Positions 19,505 to 29,006 of a stretch of 64,000 bases of DNA are shown here, piece after piece. This stretch comes from Pseudomonas hydrolytica (GTDB lineage Bacteria; Pseudomonadota; Gammaproteobacteria; Pseudomonadales; Pseudomonadaceae). The DNA is taken from NCBI RefSeq assembly GCF_021495345.1, contig NZ_CP099397.1:558001-622000 (forward strand). The letters are read 5' to 3'. Positions within the stretch are counted from its first letter, which is position 1, and each line of letters opens with the position of its first letter. The notes under the pieces are model-generated. The model was not told the origin of the DNA and ran no database searches. It saw nothing but the letters and a program-made list of their open reading frames with translations. The position numbers were made by a program, and so were the translations under genes.

Positions 19505-21349
19505 ATGAACCGTCTGTTGTCTCCGCTGGCGGCCGCCTGCCTGCTGGCCAGTGCCACTTCGCTTTCCGCCGCGCCATACAGCGCGCTCTACGTATTCGGC
19601 GATAGCCTCAGCGATGCAGGCTGGTTCGCCGACCCTGATGGGCCGGCGGGAGCTACCACCCGTTTTACCAATCGTATCGGGCCGACCTATCAGGATGGCA
19701 GCGGCGAGATCTTCGGGCCGGTGGCGCCCATGCTGCTTGGCGATGCCCTTGGCCTGGGCGGAGCGGGGCTGGGGCCGGCAAATTCGGTCGAGGGCGGTAA
19801 CAACTGGGCGGTCGGAGGCTATCGTACCGACGAGATCCTCAACACCATCAGCGGTCCAGGCGGGTACCTGGCCTCCAGCGGAGGGCGGGCCGACCCGAAT
19901 GCGTTGTATTACCTCACTGGCGGTGGGAATGATTTTCTCCAGTTTCGTGTAGTCGATACCGCCAGCGCGCAGGCTGCTGCCGGGCGGCTGGTCGATAGCG
20001 TCGAGGTTCTGCAGCAAGCCGGCGCGCGCTACATCATGGTGTGGTTGCTGCCGGATATCGGTCTGACACCGAACTTCTATGGTGGCGGCTTGCAAGACCT
20101 GGTATCCGGGTTAGGGGCCGACTTCAACCAGGAACTGGTGAGCCAGCTAGCGGCGCTCGATGCAAACGTCATTCCCTTGAACATACCGCTCAATCTCTCG
20201 GAAACATTGAGTGACCCCGGGCGCTACGGCCTGATCGCAGACCGCGACACGGTGATTGACAGCTGTTTCGAAGGCTGCAGCAATCCGCACCCGGTCTATG
20301 GCCTGAACGGCACCGCTCCTGATCCGACCAAACTTCTGTTCAACGACAGCGTGCACCCGACCATCACCGGGCAGCGCCTGATTGCCGACTACGCCTACTC
20401 ACTCCTCGCCGCTCCCTGGGAAATCACCCTACTGCCGGAGATGGCCCTAGGCACGCTGCGGGCTCATCAGGATCAGCTGCGCGCGCAATGGCTGGCAGAC
20501 TGGGAGGCCTGGCAGAGCGAAGGGCAGTGGCGTGCCTTCATCAATGCCGGCGGCCAGCGCCTGGATTACGATCTGTACAGTGGCGATGCCAAGGGCAACG
20601 GCTACAGCCTCAACTTCGGTACCAGCTATAGGCTCGATGACGCCTGGCGCCTGGGCCTGGCTGCCGGGCTCTACCAACAGAGTCTGGAAGCCGGGGCCGC
20701 GGATTCCGATTACGATCTTCGCAGCTATCTGGGTACTGCGTTCGCCCAGTATCAGCACAACCGCTGGTGGGGGGATCTGTCGGCCAGTATCGGGCGGCTG
20801 GACTACGATGATCTCAAACGCAAGTTTGCCATTGGTCCGGCTACCAACTCTGAGAAGGGGGATACCGACGGCGATCTGTGGGCCTTCAGTGGCCGATTCG
20901 GCTACGACATCGCCCAGCCGGGTAGCCAGTGGCATTTGAGCCCGTTCTTCAGCGCCGACTACGTGCGGATCGAAGTAGACGGCTATGCCGAAGATGGCCA
21001 GCGTTCCACCGCCCTGAGTTACGCTGATCAGGTACGCAAATCGAAGCGCCTCGGCGCAGGCCTGCAGGGGCTGTACGATCTCGCGCCGCAGACCCGACTG
21101 TTCGGTGAGCTGGCCATGGAGAGGGAGTACGAGGATGACCCCAGCGAAGTACGCATGGCCTTGAACAGTCTGCCGGGGATCGGCTTCGAGTTGCCTGGCT
21201 ATCGCCCCGATGATCGTACCTGGCGTGGCCATGTCGGGGTCAGTCATAGCCTCGGAAACGGCTTGTCACTGCGTGGCAGCTACAGCTATCGGCACGCTGA
21301 CGATGAATCCCAGCATGGTTTGAATCTTTCTCTGTCGTTGGATCTCTAA
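19505..21349 (+). CDS. estA: EstA, outer-membrane autotransporter esterase (GDSL family)
   Basis: This is a surface-displayed esterase that in P. aeruginosa affects rhamnolipid production, motility and biofilm. The product is 614 residues. It has a signal peptide (MNRLLSPLAAACLLASATSL, cleavage near SAA), then the GDSL block VFGDSLSDAG with the catalytic Ser at residue 34. The N-containing block NNWAVGGYRTDE, the block TGGGNDFLQF and the late catalytic NDSVHPTITGQRL follow. Residues ~345-614 form the 12-stranded translocator barrel, ending LSLSLDL. Close resemblance to P. aeruginosa EstA and the position upstream of fbp support the name. It is slightly shorter than the P. aeruginosa protein (about 646). 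Base composition dips toward 50% GC in places (30 of 60 in 20161-20220). Confidence 0.95.
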   Translation: MNRLLSPLAAACLLASATSLSAAPYSALYVFGDSLSDAGWFADPDGPAGATTRFTNRIGPTYQDGSGEIFGPVAPMLLGDALGLGGAGLGPANSVEGGNNWAVGGYRTDEILNTISGPGGYLASSGGRADPNALYYLTGGGNDFLQFRVVDTASAQAAAGRLVDSVEVLQQAGARYIMVWLLPDIGLTPNFYGGGLQDLVSGLGADFNQELVSQLAALDANVIPLNIPLNLSETLSDPGRYGLIADRDTVIDSCFEGCSNPHPVYGLNGTAPDPTKLLFNDSVHPTITGQRLIADYAYSLLAAPWEITLLPEMALGTLRAHQDQLRAQWLADWEAWQSEGQWRAFINAGGQRLDYDLYSGDAKGNGYSLNFGTSYRLDDAWRLGLAAGLYQQSLEAGAADSDYDLRSYLGTAFAQYQHNRWWGDLSASIGRLDYDDLKRKFAIGPATNSEKGDTDGDLWAFSGRFGYDIAQPGSQWHLSPFFSADYVRIEVDGYAEDGQRSTALSYADQVRKSKRLGAGLQGLYDLAPQTRLFGELAMEREYEDDPSEVRMALNSLPGIGFELPGYRPDDRTWRGHVGVSHSLGNGLSLRGSYSYRHADDESQHGLNLSLSLDL

Positions 21350-21363
21350 GAGCTGTTCTGACG

Positions 21364-21391
21364 CCAGCGCACCTCTCCTTGAGGGCGCTGG
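21364..21391. other. Hairpin after estA
   Basis: CCAGCGC (21364-21370) pairs with GCGCTGG (21385-21391), with CCTC/GAGG inside. It follows the estA stop by about 15 bases. No T-tract is present, so termination is uncertain; it may stabilise the 3' end. Confidence 0.4.
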
Positions 21392-21505
21392 CCGTCGATT
21401 CAACGCGTTCCGTCAGTTTCTCCAAACTCGCTGTGGCCTCAGGGAGGCGGCCATAGCGGGAACCGGTTAAACTGCGCGCGATTTTTTCTCTTTCCGGAGC
21501 CGTCC

Positions 21506-22513
21506 ATGTCCCGCGTCACCCTGAGCCGCTACCTGATCGAGCAGACTCGCAGCCATAACACCCCGGCCGATCTGCGTTTCCTTATCGAAGTCGTGGCACG
21601 GGCCTGCAAGGCGATCAGCCACCAGGTTTCCAAGGGCGCCCTCGGTGGCGTACTGGGCAGCCTGGACAGCGAGAACGTGCAGGGCGAAGTGCAGAAGAAG
21701 CTCGACGTCATCTCCAACGAGATCCTCCTCGAAGCCAACGAATGGGGCGGTCACCTGGCCGGCATGGCGTCCGAGGAAATGGACAACGCCTACCAGATCC
21801 CCGGCAAGTACCCCAAGGGTGCCTATCTGCTGGTCTTCGACCCGCTGGATGGCTCCAGCAACATCGACGTCAACGTCTCGGTCGGCACCATCTTCTCCGT
21901 GCTGCGCTGCCCGGACCGCAACGGTGACACCGGCGACCTGGGCGAGGACGCCTTCCTCCAGCCGGGCACCCAGCAGGTCGCGGCCGGCTACGCCATTTAC
22001 GGCCCGCAGACCATGCTGATGCTGACCCTCGGCGACGGCGTCAAGGGCTTCACCCTGGATCGCGAACTGGGCAGCTTCGTGCTCACCCACGACAACATCA
22101 AGGTGCCGGAGTCGACCAAGGAATTCGCCATCAACATGTCCAACCAGCGCCACTGGGAAGCCCCGGTACAGCGCTACGTCTCCGAGCTGCTGGCCGGCGA
22201 GACCGGGCCGCTGGGGCGCAACTACAACATGCGCTGGATCGCCTCGATGGTGGCCGACGTGCATCGCATCCTCACCCGTGGCGGTGTGTTCATGTACCCG
22301 CGCGACGCCCGCGAGCCGGACAAGCCGGGCAAGCTGCGCCTGATGTACGAGGCCAACCCGATGTCGATGATCATCGAGCAGGCCGGCGGCGCCGCCACCG
22401 ACGGCAGCCAGCGCATCCTCGACATCCAGCCCACTTCCCTGCACCAGCGTGTGCCGGTGTTCCTCGGCTCCAAGGAAGAAGTGCTGCGCGTCACCGCCTA
22501 CCACCGGGGCTGA
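21506..22513 (+). CDS. fbp: Fructose-1,6-bisphosphatase class I
   Basis: This cytoplasmic gluconeogenic enzyme of 335 residues hydrolyses fructose 1,6-bisphosphate to fructose 6-phosphate. The metal-binding signature [20 protein letters not shown] lies near residues 112-131. The C-terminal substrate region contains [20 protein letters not shown]. Length and motifs match class I FBPase. The downstream DUF924 gene starts 3 bases after the stop, so they are probably cotranscribed. Confidence 0.97.
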   Translation: MSRVTLSRYLIEQTRSHNTPADLRFLIEVVARACKAISHQVSKGALGGVLGSLDSENVQGEVQKKLDVISNEILLEANEWGGHLAGMASEEMDNAYQIPGKYPKGAYLLVFDPLDGSSNIDVNVSVGTIFSVLRCPDRNGDTGDLGEDAFLQPGTQQVAAGYAIYGPQTMLMLTLGDGVKGFTLDRELGSFVLTHDNIKVPESTKEFAINMSNQRHWEAPVQRYVSELLAGETGPLGRNYNMRWIASMVADVHRILTRGGVFMYPRDAREPDKPGKLRLMYEANPMSMIIEQAGGAATDGSQRILDIQPTSLHQRVPVFLGSKEEVLRVTAYHRG

Positions 22514-22516
22514 CCG

Positions 22517-23116
22517 ATGCAGCCCTGGCAGCCGTTGCTCGACTGGTGGTTCGGTGCCGATGGCAGCGCGACCGACATCGTAGCGGCGCGCCGGGGCTTG
22601 TGGTTCGGCAAGCGTGACAGTCAGGACCGTGAGGCCGAAGCGCGTTTCGCTGCGCTGGTCGAGCAGGCCCTGGCTGGCGAGCTGAAGGGCTGGGCGGATG
22701 AGCCGCAGGGCTGGCTGGCGCACCTGATCCTGCTCGATCAGCTGCCGCGCATGATCTTTCGCGATACCCCGCGCGCCTTCGCGGGGGACGCGCTGGCCCG
22801 TCCTCTGCTGGAGGCCGGGCTGGAGCGCGGCTGGGACCGTGCGTTGACGCCGATCCAGCGCGTTTTTGCCTACCTGATCTTCGAGCATGCCGAGGATCTG
22901 CCTCTGCAGGCGCGTGCCGTCGAACTGTTTCGCGCTCTGCTCGATCAGGCAGGTGACGCAGAGCGCGAGCTGTTCGCCGACTTTCTCGACTTCGCCGAGC
23001 GTCACCAGCGGGTGATTGCGCGCTTCGGTCGCTTCCCTCATCGCAACGCCATTCTCGGTCGCGCCTGTACTGACGAAGAACAGGCCTTCCTGCGGGAACC
23101 TGGCTCGCGTTTCTGA
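22517..23116 (+). CDS. DUF924 family protein
   Basis: This 199-residue soluble helical protein of the DUF924 (TPR-like superfamily) group has no known biochemical role. Typical segments are DWWFGADGSATDIVAARRG, WLAHLILLDQLPRMIFRDT and FLDFAERHQRVIARFGRFPH, the last being the family signature. It follows fbp by three bases and probably shares its message. The start at 22517 fits the family N-terminus (WQPLLDWWFG). Confidence 0.88.
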   Translation: MQPWQPLLDWWFGADGSATDIVAARRGLWFGKRDSQDREAEARFAALVEQALAGELKGWADEPQGWLAHLILLDQLPRMIFRDTPRAFAGDALARPLLEAGLERGWDRALTPIQRVFAYLIFEHAEDLPLQARAVELFRALLDQAGDAERELFADFLDFAERHQRVIARFGRFPHRNAILGRACTDEEQAFLREPGSRF

Positions 23117-23188
23117 ACTCCAAGCGGGCAAGTCGTCGCCGGCTATGCCAAGCTTGCTGGCACCTTCCCATCAGGAGTTTCACCCATC

Positions 23189-23440
23189 ATGTCGATGCGT
23201 ATCGTCGCGTTGCTCGCCTGCTGTCTGCTCGCCGCCTGCAACAAGGTCAATCAGGACAACTATTCCAAGCTCAAGGCCGGCATGAGCAAGGCGGAGGTCG
23301 AGAGCCTGCTTGGCGCTCCGGGCGAATGCGCCGGCGCACTGGGCATGACCAGCTGCACCTGGGGTGATGACAAGAGCTATATCAGCGTCCAGTACGCCGG
23401 GGACAAGGTGATGATGTTCTCCGGCAAGGGACTCAAGTAA
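23189..23440 (+). CDS. Small DUF3862/SmpA-like lipoprotein
   Basis: This 83-residue protein starts with a lipoprotein signal (MSMRIVALLACCLLAAC; lipobox LAAC with Cys17). The mature part has YSKLKAGMSKAEVESLLGAP, the helix-turn pattern of BamE/SmpA-type BLIP-like domains, and CTWGDDKSYISVQYAGDKV. It is probably periplasmic and outer- or inner-membrane anchored. The lipocalin gene follows 12 bases downstream. Function unknown. Confidence 0.85.
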   Translation: MSMRIVALLACCLLAACNKVNQDNYSKLKAGMSKAEVESLLGAPGECAGALGMTSCTWGDDKSYISVQYAGDKVMMFSGKGLK

Positions 23441-23452
23441 GCAGGAGATCTC

Positions 23453-23995
23453 ATGCGTTCGATCCTTATCGCCAGTGCCGTTCTCGCCCTCGCCGGCTGC
23501 GCCAACTCCGGCACGGGCCGCATCCCGCAGGAGCCGCCGAAGACCGTGCAGGTCGACCTGCAGCGCTACCAGGGCACCTGGTACGAGCTGGCGCGGCTGC
23601 CGATGTTCTTCCAGCGCAACTGCGTGCAGTCCGAAGCCCATTATGGCTTGCGTGACGATGGCCGCATTGACGTGACCAATCGCTGCCGCGACAAGGACGG
23701 CGAGTGGATCGAAGCCAAGGGCGTCGCCGAGCCTCAGGTGGAAGGGCAAACCGACAAGCTCTGGGTGCGCTTCGACAACTGGGCCAGCAAGCTGCTGCCG
23801 ATCAAGGGCGACTACTGGGTGCTGTACCGCGATGACGACTACCGTGTAGCGCTGGTCGGTCACCCGCAGCGCAAGTACCTGTGGCTGCTGTCGCGTACCC
23901 CGGAAGTGGATCAGGAAACCCGCGACAAGCTGCTCAGCCACGCGCGCGAGCAGGGTTACGACACCTCCGAGCTGATCTGGCGCCAGGCTGACTAG
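23453..23995 (+). CDS. blc: Outer-membrane lipocalin lipoprotein (Blc-like)
   Basis: This 180-residue bacterial lipocalin has a signal peptide with lipobox LAGC (MRSILIASAVLALAGC, Cys16). The lipocalin signature GTWYELARLPMFFQRNC lies around residues 41-57. Later conserved blocks are GDYWVLYRDDDYRVALVGHP and YLWLLSRTPEVDQ. It probably binds lipids or fatty acids at the inner face of the outer membrane, as Escherichia coli Blc does. It follows the small lipoprotein gene closely, and its position corresponds to PA5107. Confidence 0.92.
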   Translation: MRSILIASAVLALAGCANSGTGRIPQEPPKTVQVDLQRYQGTWYELARLPMFFQRNCVQSEAHYGLRDDGRIDVTNRCRDKDGEWIEAKGVAEPQVEGQTDKLWVRFDNWASKLLPIKGDYWVLYRDDDYRVALVGHPQRKYLWLLSRTPEVDQETRDKLLSHAREQGYDTSELIWRQAD

Positions 23996-24017
23996 CCTGT
24001 AGCCCGTATCGCATCGG

Positions 24018-24104
24018 TTAGCCCCCTCTGTAGGAGCGAGCTTGCTCGCGATCAGATCCGAAGGATCGCCGGCAAGCCGGCTCCTACCCGGTGAGGGGGC
24101 TACC
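24018..24104. repeat. GTAGGAGCGAGCTTGCTCGCGA-type palindromic element
   Basis: A nested inverted repeat lies between two convergent genes. The outer arms are GTTAGCCCCCTC and GAGGGGGCTAC, next come TAGGAG and CTCCTA, and two inner hairpins contain GAGCTTGCTC and CCGGCAAGCCGG. TAGGAGCGAGCTTGCTCGCG is a very common Pseudomonas REP core. A second copy lies at 26038-26095. It may terminate both converging messages. Confidence 0.75.
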
Positions 24105-24107
24105 GCT

Positions 24108-24545
24108 TCACTCCCAGTCCAGGCGCGCCAGCTTCCATTCGCCGCCTTCCTGCCACCATTCCAGCCTTACCGAATAGTGCCGCGCGCTGTCGGGGAGCAG
24201 CCCTTCGGCGCCGGTCAGGCCGACCTGCGCCTCGGTGTAGCCCTTGCTGCTGATCGCCGGGTCGATCCAGCTGTTCTTGCCCAGGGCGATGACCTTGATG
24301 TTCTTGTGGCGCAGAAACAGCAAGGTCATGGTGCGTTTGGCCCACTCGCGGTCGAGTTCCTGGCGGGCCAGGAAGTCGCCGTGCAACTGCTCCAGCACCG
24401 CGCTCGCGCTCTTGGCCTCGATATTGTCCTGCAGCTGTTTAACGGCCGCCTCCAGCGCGGCTTGCGGGTCGTCGCGGCCACCGCAGCCGGCCAGCAGCAG
24501 GGTGAAAAAAAGCGCCAGGAAACCGGCCAGATAACGCCTCGACAT
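24108..24545 (-). CDS. Uncharacterised lipoprotein
   Basis: This 145-residue protein is exported and lipidated, with signal MSRRYLAGFLALFFTLLLAGC (lipobox LAGC). A helical stretch AALEAAVKQLQDNIEAKSAS precedes a beta-rich half ending YSVRLEWWQEGGEWKLARLD. This resembles NTF2/DUF4878-like lipoproteins that end in a (E/G)W(K/R)l.rl.w strand; the resemblance is inference. The start at 24545 has AAGGAG 7 bases upstream and is preferred over Met at 24563. It is divergent from pip. Confidence 0.8.
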   Translation of the reverse strand: MSRRYLAGFLALFFTLLLAGCGGRDDPQAALEAAVKQLQDNIEAKSASAVLEQLHGDFLARQELDREWAKRTMTLLFLRHKNIKVIALGKNSWIDPAISSKGYTEAQVGLTGAEGLLPDSARHYSVRLEWWQEGGEWKLARLDWE

Positions 24546-24623
24546 GCTGAACTCCTTTTTCATGGTTATGATGCCGTGCAGAGCGGAACTCGGTAGTCGT
24601 ACCCATCGCATCAGGAGCCCACC

Positions 24624-25595
24624 ATGCAGACTCTGTATCCAGAGATCAAACCCTACGCCCGTCACGAGCTGGCGGTCGAGCCGCCGCATGTGCTCTATGT
24701 CGACGAGAGCGGTTCGGCGGACGGGTTGCCGGTGCTGTTCATCCATGGCGGGCCGGGCGCCGGCTGCGATGCATCAAGCCGCCGATACTTCGATCCCAAT
24801 CTCTACCGTATCGTCACCTTCGATCAGCGTGGCTGTGGCCGCTCCACCCCGCATGCCAGTCTGGAGAACAACACCACCCAGGCGCTGATCGGCGATATCG
24901 AACGCATTCGCGAGCACCTGGGGATAGACAAGTTCGTGCTGTTCGGCGGCTCCTGGGGCTCGACCCTGGCGCTGGCCTATGCGCAAACGCATCCGCAGCG
25001 CGTGCACGGGTTGATTCTGCGCGGCATCTTCCTGTGTCGGCCACAGGAATTCAGCTGGTTCTACCAGGAGGGCGCCAGCCGTCTGTTCCCCGACTACTGG
25101 GAGGACTACCTCGCGCCGATTCCGCCAGACGAACGCGGCGATCTGATGCAGGCCTTCTACAAGCGCCTGACCGGCGCCGATCAGATCGCCCAGATGCACG
25201 CGGCCAAGGCCTGGTCGACCTGGGAAGGTCGCACCGCCACCCTGCGGCCCAACACCCAGGTGGTCGAACGCTTCAGCGACGCGCACCGGGCGCTGTCCAT
25301 CGCCCGTATCGAATGCCACTACTTCGTCAATGGCGCCTTCCTCGAGCCCGATCAGTTGCTGCGCGACATGCCGAAGATCGCCCATCTGCCGGGCATCATC
25401 GTGCACGGTCGCTACGACGCCATCTGCCCGCTGGACAACGCCTGGGCACTGCATCAGGCCTGGCCCAACAGCGAGCTGCAGATCATCCGCGACGCCGGCC
25501 ATGCGGCCGCCGAGCCCGGCATCACCGACGCGCTGGTGCGCGCCGCCGACGAACTGGCCCGGCGCCTGCTCGACCTGCCGCCGGAGGATGCATGA
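24624..25595 (+). CDS. pip: Proline iminopeptidase
   Basis: This 323-residue alpha/beta-hydrolase (peptidase S33) releases N-terminal proline from peptides in the cytoplasm. The oxyanion region [11 protein letters not shown], the nucleophile elbow [14 protein letters not shown] with catalytic Ser near 114, and the late [13 protein letters not shown] and DAGHAA segments give the Ser-Asp-His triad. EWP-type cap residues are also visible. It overlaps the dtd start by four bases (ATGA), so the two are cotranslated. Confidence 0.94.
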   Translation: MQTLYPEIKPYARHELAVEPPHVLYVDESGSADGLPVLFIHGGPGAGCDASSRRYFDPNLYRIVTFDQRGCGRSTPHASLENNTTQALIGDIERIREHLGIDKFVLFGGSWGSTLALAYAQTHPQRVHGLILRGIFLCRPQEFSWFYQEGASRLFPDYWEDYLAPIPPDERGDLMQAFYKRLTGADQIAQMHAAKAWSTWEGRTATLRPNTQVVERFSDAHRALSIARIECHYFVNGAFLEPDQLLRDMPKIAHLPGIIVHGRYDAICPLDNAWALHQAWPNSELQIIRDAGHAAAEPGITDALVRAADELARRLLDLPPEDA

Positions 25596-26029
25596 AGCTG
25601 CTGATCCAGCGCGTCAGCGCAGCCAGGGTCGAGGTCGAAGGCGAGGTGGTGGGCGGCATCGATCAGGGCCTGTTGGCGCTGGTCGGCGTCGAGCCACAGG
25701 ACGATCAGGCCAGCCTGACTCGCGCCCTGCACAAATTGCTCAACTACCGCGTATTCAGCGACGAGGCGGGCAAGATGAACCGCTCGCTGACGGATGTGCA
25801 GGGCGGGCTGCTGCTGGTCTCGCAATTCACCCTGGCGGCCGACACCAAAAGCGGCATGCGCCCGAGCTTCTCCAGCGCGGCGCCGCCGGCGCAGGGCGAG
25901 GCACTGTTCGATGCCCTGGTCGAGGCAGCCAGAGCCCGGCATCCGCAGGTCGCCACCGGACGCTTCGGCGCCAATATGCAGGTGCATCTGGTCAACGATG
26001 GGCCGGTGACCTTTCTCCTCGAGGTATAG
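25592..26029 (+). CDS. dtd: D-aminoacyl-tRNA deacylase
   Basis: This 145-residue enzyme removes D-amino acids from mischarged tRNA. The family motifs SQFTLAAD (position ~78) and [10 protein letters not shown] near the C-terminus, with the Gly-cisPro region, are present. The N-terminus [20 protein letters not shown] matches the family exactly. It is coupled to pip by an ATGA overlap. Confidence 0.97.
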   Translation: MKLLIQRVSAARVEVEGEVVGGIDQGLLALVGVEPQDDQASLTRALHKLLNYRVFSDEAGKMNRSLTDVQGGLLLVSQFTLAADTKSGMRPSFSSAAPPAQGEALFDALVEAARARHPQVATGRFGANMQVHLVNDGPVTFLLEV

Positions 26030-26037
26030 CGGTAGCT

Positions 26038-26095
26038 TGTGGGAGCGAGCTCTGCTCGCGACTCGAACGCTTCGCGAGCAGAGCTCGCTCCTACA
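26038..26095. repeat. GTGGGAGCGAGCTCTGCTCGCGA-type palindrome between dtd and rsmE
   Basis: The sequence reads GGGAGCGAGCTCTGCTCGCG and then, after a short spacer, returns as CGCGAGCAGAGCTCGCTCCT. The result is a long, near-perfect hairpin of about 24-base arms. It sits between convergent stops and is the second copy of the family at 24018-24104. Confidence 0.78.
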
Positions 26096-26110
26096 GATTG
26101 GTCGTTCTCG

Positions 26111-26821
26111 TTAGAACAATCTGGCCAGCAACGCCGGCACCGCCGTCTCCACCCGCAGGATGCGTTCGCCCAGTTGCACCGGCTGCAGGCCTGCGGCCTG
26201 GCGCAGCAGATCGACTTCGTAGGGAATCCAGCCACCTTCCGGGCCGATGGCCAGGGTCACCGGCTCCTGCACGGCGCGCGGGCAGGCCGGGTAGTCACCG
26301 GGGTGGCCGATCAGGCCCAGCGTGCCGGTTGCCAACGCCGGCAGGCGATCCTCGACGAAGGGCTTGAAGCGTTTCTCGATGCTCACGTCGGGCAAGACGG
26401 TGTCACGCGCCTGCTCCAGGCCGAGGATCAGCTGTTCGCGAATGGCTTCGGCTTCGAGAAAGGGCGTCTGCCAGAAGCTCTTCTCCACGCGGTAGCTGTT
26501 GACCAGCACCAGGCGCGGAACGCCCATGGCACTGACTGTCTGCAGTACGCGCTTGAGCATCTTCGGCCGCGGCAGGGCGAGCACCAGGGTCAGCGGCAGC
26601 TTGGCCGGCGGAGCCTGATCGAGGCTGACCTGCAGCTCGGCGTGCTCGGCATCCAGGGCCATCAGCCGACCTTCGCCCATCAGCCCGCCAAGGCGGCCGA
26701 CGCGCAGGCGGTCGCCGGCCTCGGCGCGGTGTACCTCATGCAGATGCTTAAGGCGTCGGCCGCTGAGGCGTACCCGATCCTCGCCGACGAAGTCTGCGTC
26801 TTCCAGCAGCAGCAGGTTCAC
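26111..26821 (-). CDS. rsmE: 16S rRNA (uracil-1498-N3) methyltransferase RsmE
   Basis: This 236-residue SPOUT-class methyltransferase modifies U1498 of 16S rRNA. The N-terminal PUA-like part contains [20 protein letters not shown], and the knot region has [20 protein letters not shown] followed by [19 protein letters not shown]. The GTG start at 26821 overlaps the tatC stop by four bases, and the resulting N-terminus fits the family. A longer frame to 26935 is low-complexity Arg-rich shadow of tatC. It is the last gene of the ubi-his-tat run. Confidence 0.94.
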   Translation of the reverse strand: MNLLLLEDADFVGEDRVRLSGRRLKHLHEVHRAEAGDRLRVGRLGGLMGEGRLMALDAEHAELQVSLDQAPPAKLPLTLVLALPRPKMLKRVLQTVSAMGVPRLVLVNSYRVEKSFWQTPFLEAEAIREQLILGLEQARDTVLPDVSIEKRFKPFVEDRLPALATGTLGLIGHPGDYPACPRAVQEPVTLAIGPEGGWIPYEVDLLRQAAGLQPVQLGERILRVETAVPALLARLF

Positions 26822-27612
26822 GACAGTGGCGCGGGCGGCTGGTCTTCGGGCTTGGCCTCTTCCTCGGCCTTTTCCTCGTCGCGCTTGCGCTTGACCAGGG
26901 CGCCGGCCAGCACGCCGGCTTCGAACAGCAGCCACATCGGTACGGCCAGCAGGGTCTGCGAGAACACGTCCGGCGGCGTCAGCAGCATGCCCACGGCGAA
27001 GCAGCCGACGATCACGTAGGGGCGGCTCTTGCGCAGGGTGGCCACGTCGACGATGCCGACCCAGATCAGCAGGAAGGTGGCGATGGGAATCTCGAAGGCC
27101 ACGCCGAAGGCGAAGAACAGGGTCAGGACGAAGTCCAGGTACTGACCGATGTCGGTCATCATCGCCACGCCTTCCGGGGTCACGCTGGCGAAGAAGCCGA
27201 ACATGATGGGAAAGACCACGAAGTAGGCGAAGGCCATGCCGGCATAGAACAGGAAGATGCTGGAGATCAGCAGCGGCACGGCGATGCGCCGTTCATGGGT
27301 GTACAGCCCCGGCGCGATGAAGCCCCAGGCCTGGTGCAGGATCACCGGCATGCCGAGAAACAGCGCGCACATCAGTGTCAGCTTGAACGGCGTGAGGAAG
27401 GGCGAGGCGACGCCGGTGGCGATCATCGTCGCGCCGTCCGGCAGATAGGCGCGCAGCGGTGCGGCGACCAGGGCGTAGATGTCCTGGGCGAAATAGAACA
27501 GGCCGGCGAAGATCAGCAGGATGATCACCACGCAACGCAGCAGGCGCGTGCGCAGTTCGGTCAGGTGCGAGACCAGGGGCATTTCCTGGTCGGCGTCCGG
27601 CAGTTTGCTCAT
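26818..27612 (-). CDS. tatC: Sec-independent (Tat) translocase subunit TatC
   Basis: This 264-residue polytopic inner-membrane protein is the twin-arginine signal receptor. The N-terminal [17 protein letters not shown] with the conserved HLxELRxR motif is present. About six membrane helices follow, including [20 protein letters not shown] and [19 protein letters not shown]. The polar tail is rich in Lys, Glu and Pro. The start overlaps the tatB stop by ATGA and the stop overlaps rsmE. Confidence 0.96.
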   Translation of the reverse strand: MSKLPDADQEMPLVSHLTELRTRLLRCVVIILLIFAGLFYFAQDIYALVAAPLRAYLPDGATMIATGVASPFLTPFKLTLMCALFLGMPVILHQAWGFIAPGLYTHERRIAVPLLISSIFLFYAGMAFAYFVVFPIMFGFFASVTPEGVAMMTDIGQYLDFVLTLFFAFGVAFEIPIATFLLIWVGIVDVATLRKSRPYVIVGCFAVGMLLTPPDVFSQTLLAVPMWLLFEAGVLAGALVKRKRDEEKAEEEAKPEDQPPAPLS

Positions 27613-27950
27613 GGCTGTGAAGTCTTGTCCTGGGCGGCGGGCGGTGGCGGCTCGACGCTGCTCTTGTCGGCGTCGCTGCTCGGCTTGAGGCTGGCGGTGT
27701 CGAGGATGTCCTGCTTCATCGCCTTCATTTCCCGCTCGAGCTCGAGAATTCGCTCGTTGTGCAACTGACGGCGAATCTCGTCGGCGCCGATCTCGCGCTC
27801 CACTTCGGCCTTGATCGAATTGAAGCTGCGCTTGATCCGGCCGATCCACAGGCCGGCAGTGCGCACCGCCCCCGGGAGGCGCTCAGGACCGAGCACCACC
27901 AGGGCGACCAGGCCGACCAGCAGCAGTTCGGTGAAACCGATGTCGAACAT
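27609..27950 (-). CDS. tatB: Tat translocase subunit TatB
   Basis: This 113-residue protein has one N-terminal membrane helix ([20 protein letters not shown]), the GPERLP hinge characteristic of TatB, an amphipathic helix and a long charged coil, then a Pro/Ser-rich tail. With TatC it forms the substrate receptor. It lies 3 bases after tatA and overlaps tatC. Confidence 0.95.
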   Translation of the reverse strand: MFDIGFTELLLVGLVALVVLGPERLPGAVRTAGLWIGRIKRSFNSIKAEVEREIGADEIRRQLHNERILELEREMKAMKQDILDTASLKPSSDADKSSVEPPPPAAQDKTSQP

Positions 27951-27953
27951 GGC

Positions 27954-28187
27954 TCAGTCTTTCTTCGCCGGCTCTTCGACCTTGCGTGCCTGGGCGTCGA
28001 TGGTCTGCCCCTTGGGCTCTTCGACCGCCGGTTTCTCGGCTTCGCCATTGTCCATCGATTTGCGGAAGCCCTTGATCGCGTCACCCAGGTCCGAGCCCAG
28101 GCTCTTCAGGCGCTTGGTGCCGAACAGCATGACCACGATGAGCAGGATGATCAGGAGTTGCCAGATGCTGATGCCGCCGAAACCCAT
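27954..28187 (-). CDS. tatA: Tat translocase pore subunit TatA
   Basis: This 77-residue protein has the TatA membrane helix [20 protein letters not shown], the FGTKRL hinge and an amphipathic helix [16 protein letters not shown]. It is predicted to oligomerise into the translocation channel. It lies 22 bases after hisE on the same strand. Confidence 0.96.
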   Translation of the reverse strand: MGFGGISIWQLLIILLIVVMLFGTKRLKSLGSDLGDAIKGFRKSMDNGEAEKPAVEEPKGQTIDAQARKVEEPAKKD

Positions 28188-28209
28188 GATGAGTTCTCCG
28201 TTGTGAAAG

Positions 28210-28545
28210 TTATTCCGATTGCGGTCGCGCGGCTTTTTCCGCGTGGCCGGAGAGGCCGAAACGGCGATCCAGTTCGTCCAGCACGGCCTGCGGATGCTGG
28301 CCGAGGGCGGCGAGCATGACCAGGCTGTGGAACCACAGGTCGGCGGTTTCGTAGATCAGGTCCTTGCAGTCGCCGCTGGCGGCGGCGTCCTTGGCGGCGA
28401 GGATGGTTTCCACCGATTCCTCACCGACCTTTTCCAGAATCTTGTTCAGGCCCTTGTGATACAGGCTGGCGACGTAGGAGCTGTCGGGCGCTGCACCCTT
28501 GCGCGCTTCCAGTACCTCGGCCAGGCGGCTCAGGGTGTCACTCAT
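28210..28545 (-). CDS. hisE: Phosphoribosyl-ATP pyrophosphatase
   Basis: This 111-residue MazG-like all-helical enzyme hydrolyses phosphoribosyl-ATP to phosphoribosyl-AMP in the second step of histidine synthesis. The motif [15 protein letters not shown] and the later [13 protein letters not shown] carry the metal-binding acidic residues. The start [13 protein letters not shown] at 28545 overlaps the end of hisI by eight bases and has AGGA upstream; a Met five codons earlier is possible. Confidence 0.94.
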   Translation of the reverse strand: MSDTLSRLAEVLEARKGAAPDSSYVASLYHKGLNKILEKVGEESVETILAAKDAAASGDCKDLIYETADLWFHSLVMLAALGQHPQAVLDELDRRFGLSGHAEKAARPQSE

Positions 28546-28936
28546 GGCTGTGTCCTGCATAGATGGCGTGCGGATCTTTCAGCACGGCGTCGACGGTTTT
28601 CCAGCCGCCATTCTCGTACACGCGATAGAAGCAGCTCTCGCGCCCGGTGTGGCAGGCGATGCCGCCGAGCTGCTCGACCATCAGCACGATCACGTCGGCA
28701 TCGCAGTCCAGACGCAGCTCGTGCAGCTTCTGCACATGGCCGGACTCCTCGCCCTTGCGCCACAGCTTGCCACGCGAGCGTGACCAGTAGATGGCGCGCT
28801 GTTCGCTGACGGTGAGGGCGAGGGATTCACGGTTCATCCAGGCCATCATCAGGATGCGGCCGGTCTGGTGATCCTGGGCGATGGCCGGCACTAGGCCGTC
28901 TTCGTTCCAGTGGATTTCGTCGAGCCAATCGTTCAT
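28538..28936 (-). CDS. hisI: Phosphoribosyl-AMP cyclohydrolase
   Basis: This 132-residue zinc enzyme opens the adenine ring of phosphoribosyl-AMP (third step of histidine synthesis). Visible motifs are [38 protein letters not shown] and [11 protein letters not shown], which contain the metal-binding Cys and Asp residues. In this organism hisI and hisE are separate genes; in E. coli they are fused. It is 70 bases after ubiB. Confidence 0.96.
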   Translation of the reverse strand: MNDWLDEIHWNEDGLVPAIAQDHQTGRILMMAWMNRESLALTVSEQRAIYWSRSRGKLWRKGEESGHVQKLHELRLDCDADVIVLMVEQLGGIACHTGRESCFYRVYENGGWKTVDAVLKDPHAIYAGHSHE

Positions 28937-29006
28937 CGGTGTTCCAAATCTGCCGGGCCTGCCGGATGGTCAATTCGCCAAGTGTGCCAGTGCTGTGGCT
29001 AGCTGG

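Noticed and set aside
26038..26095. Considered as an insertion-sequence terminal repeat
   Set aside because: No transposase gene and no target duplication; the element is only ~58 bases, which fits a REP.
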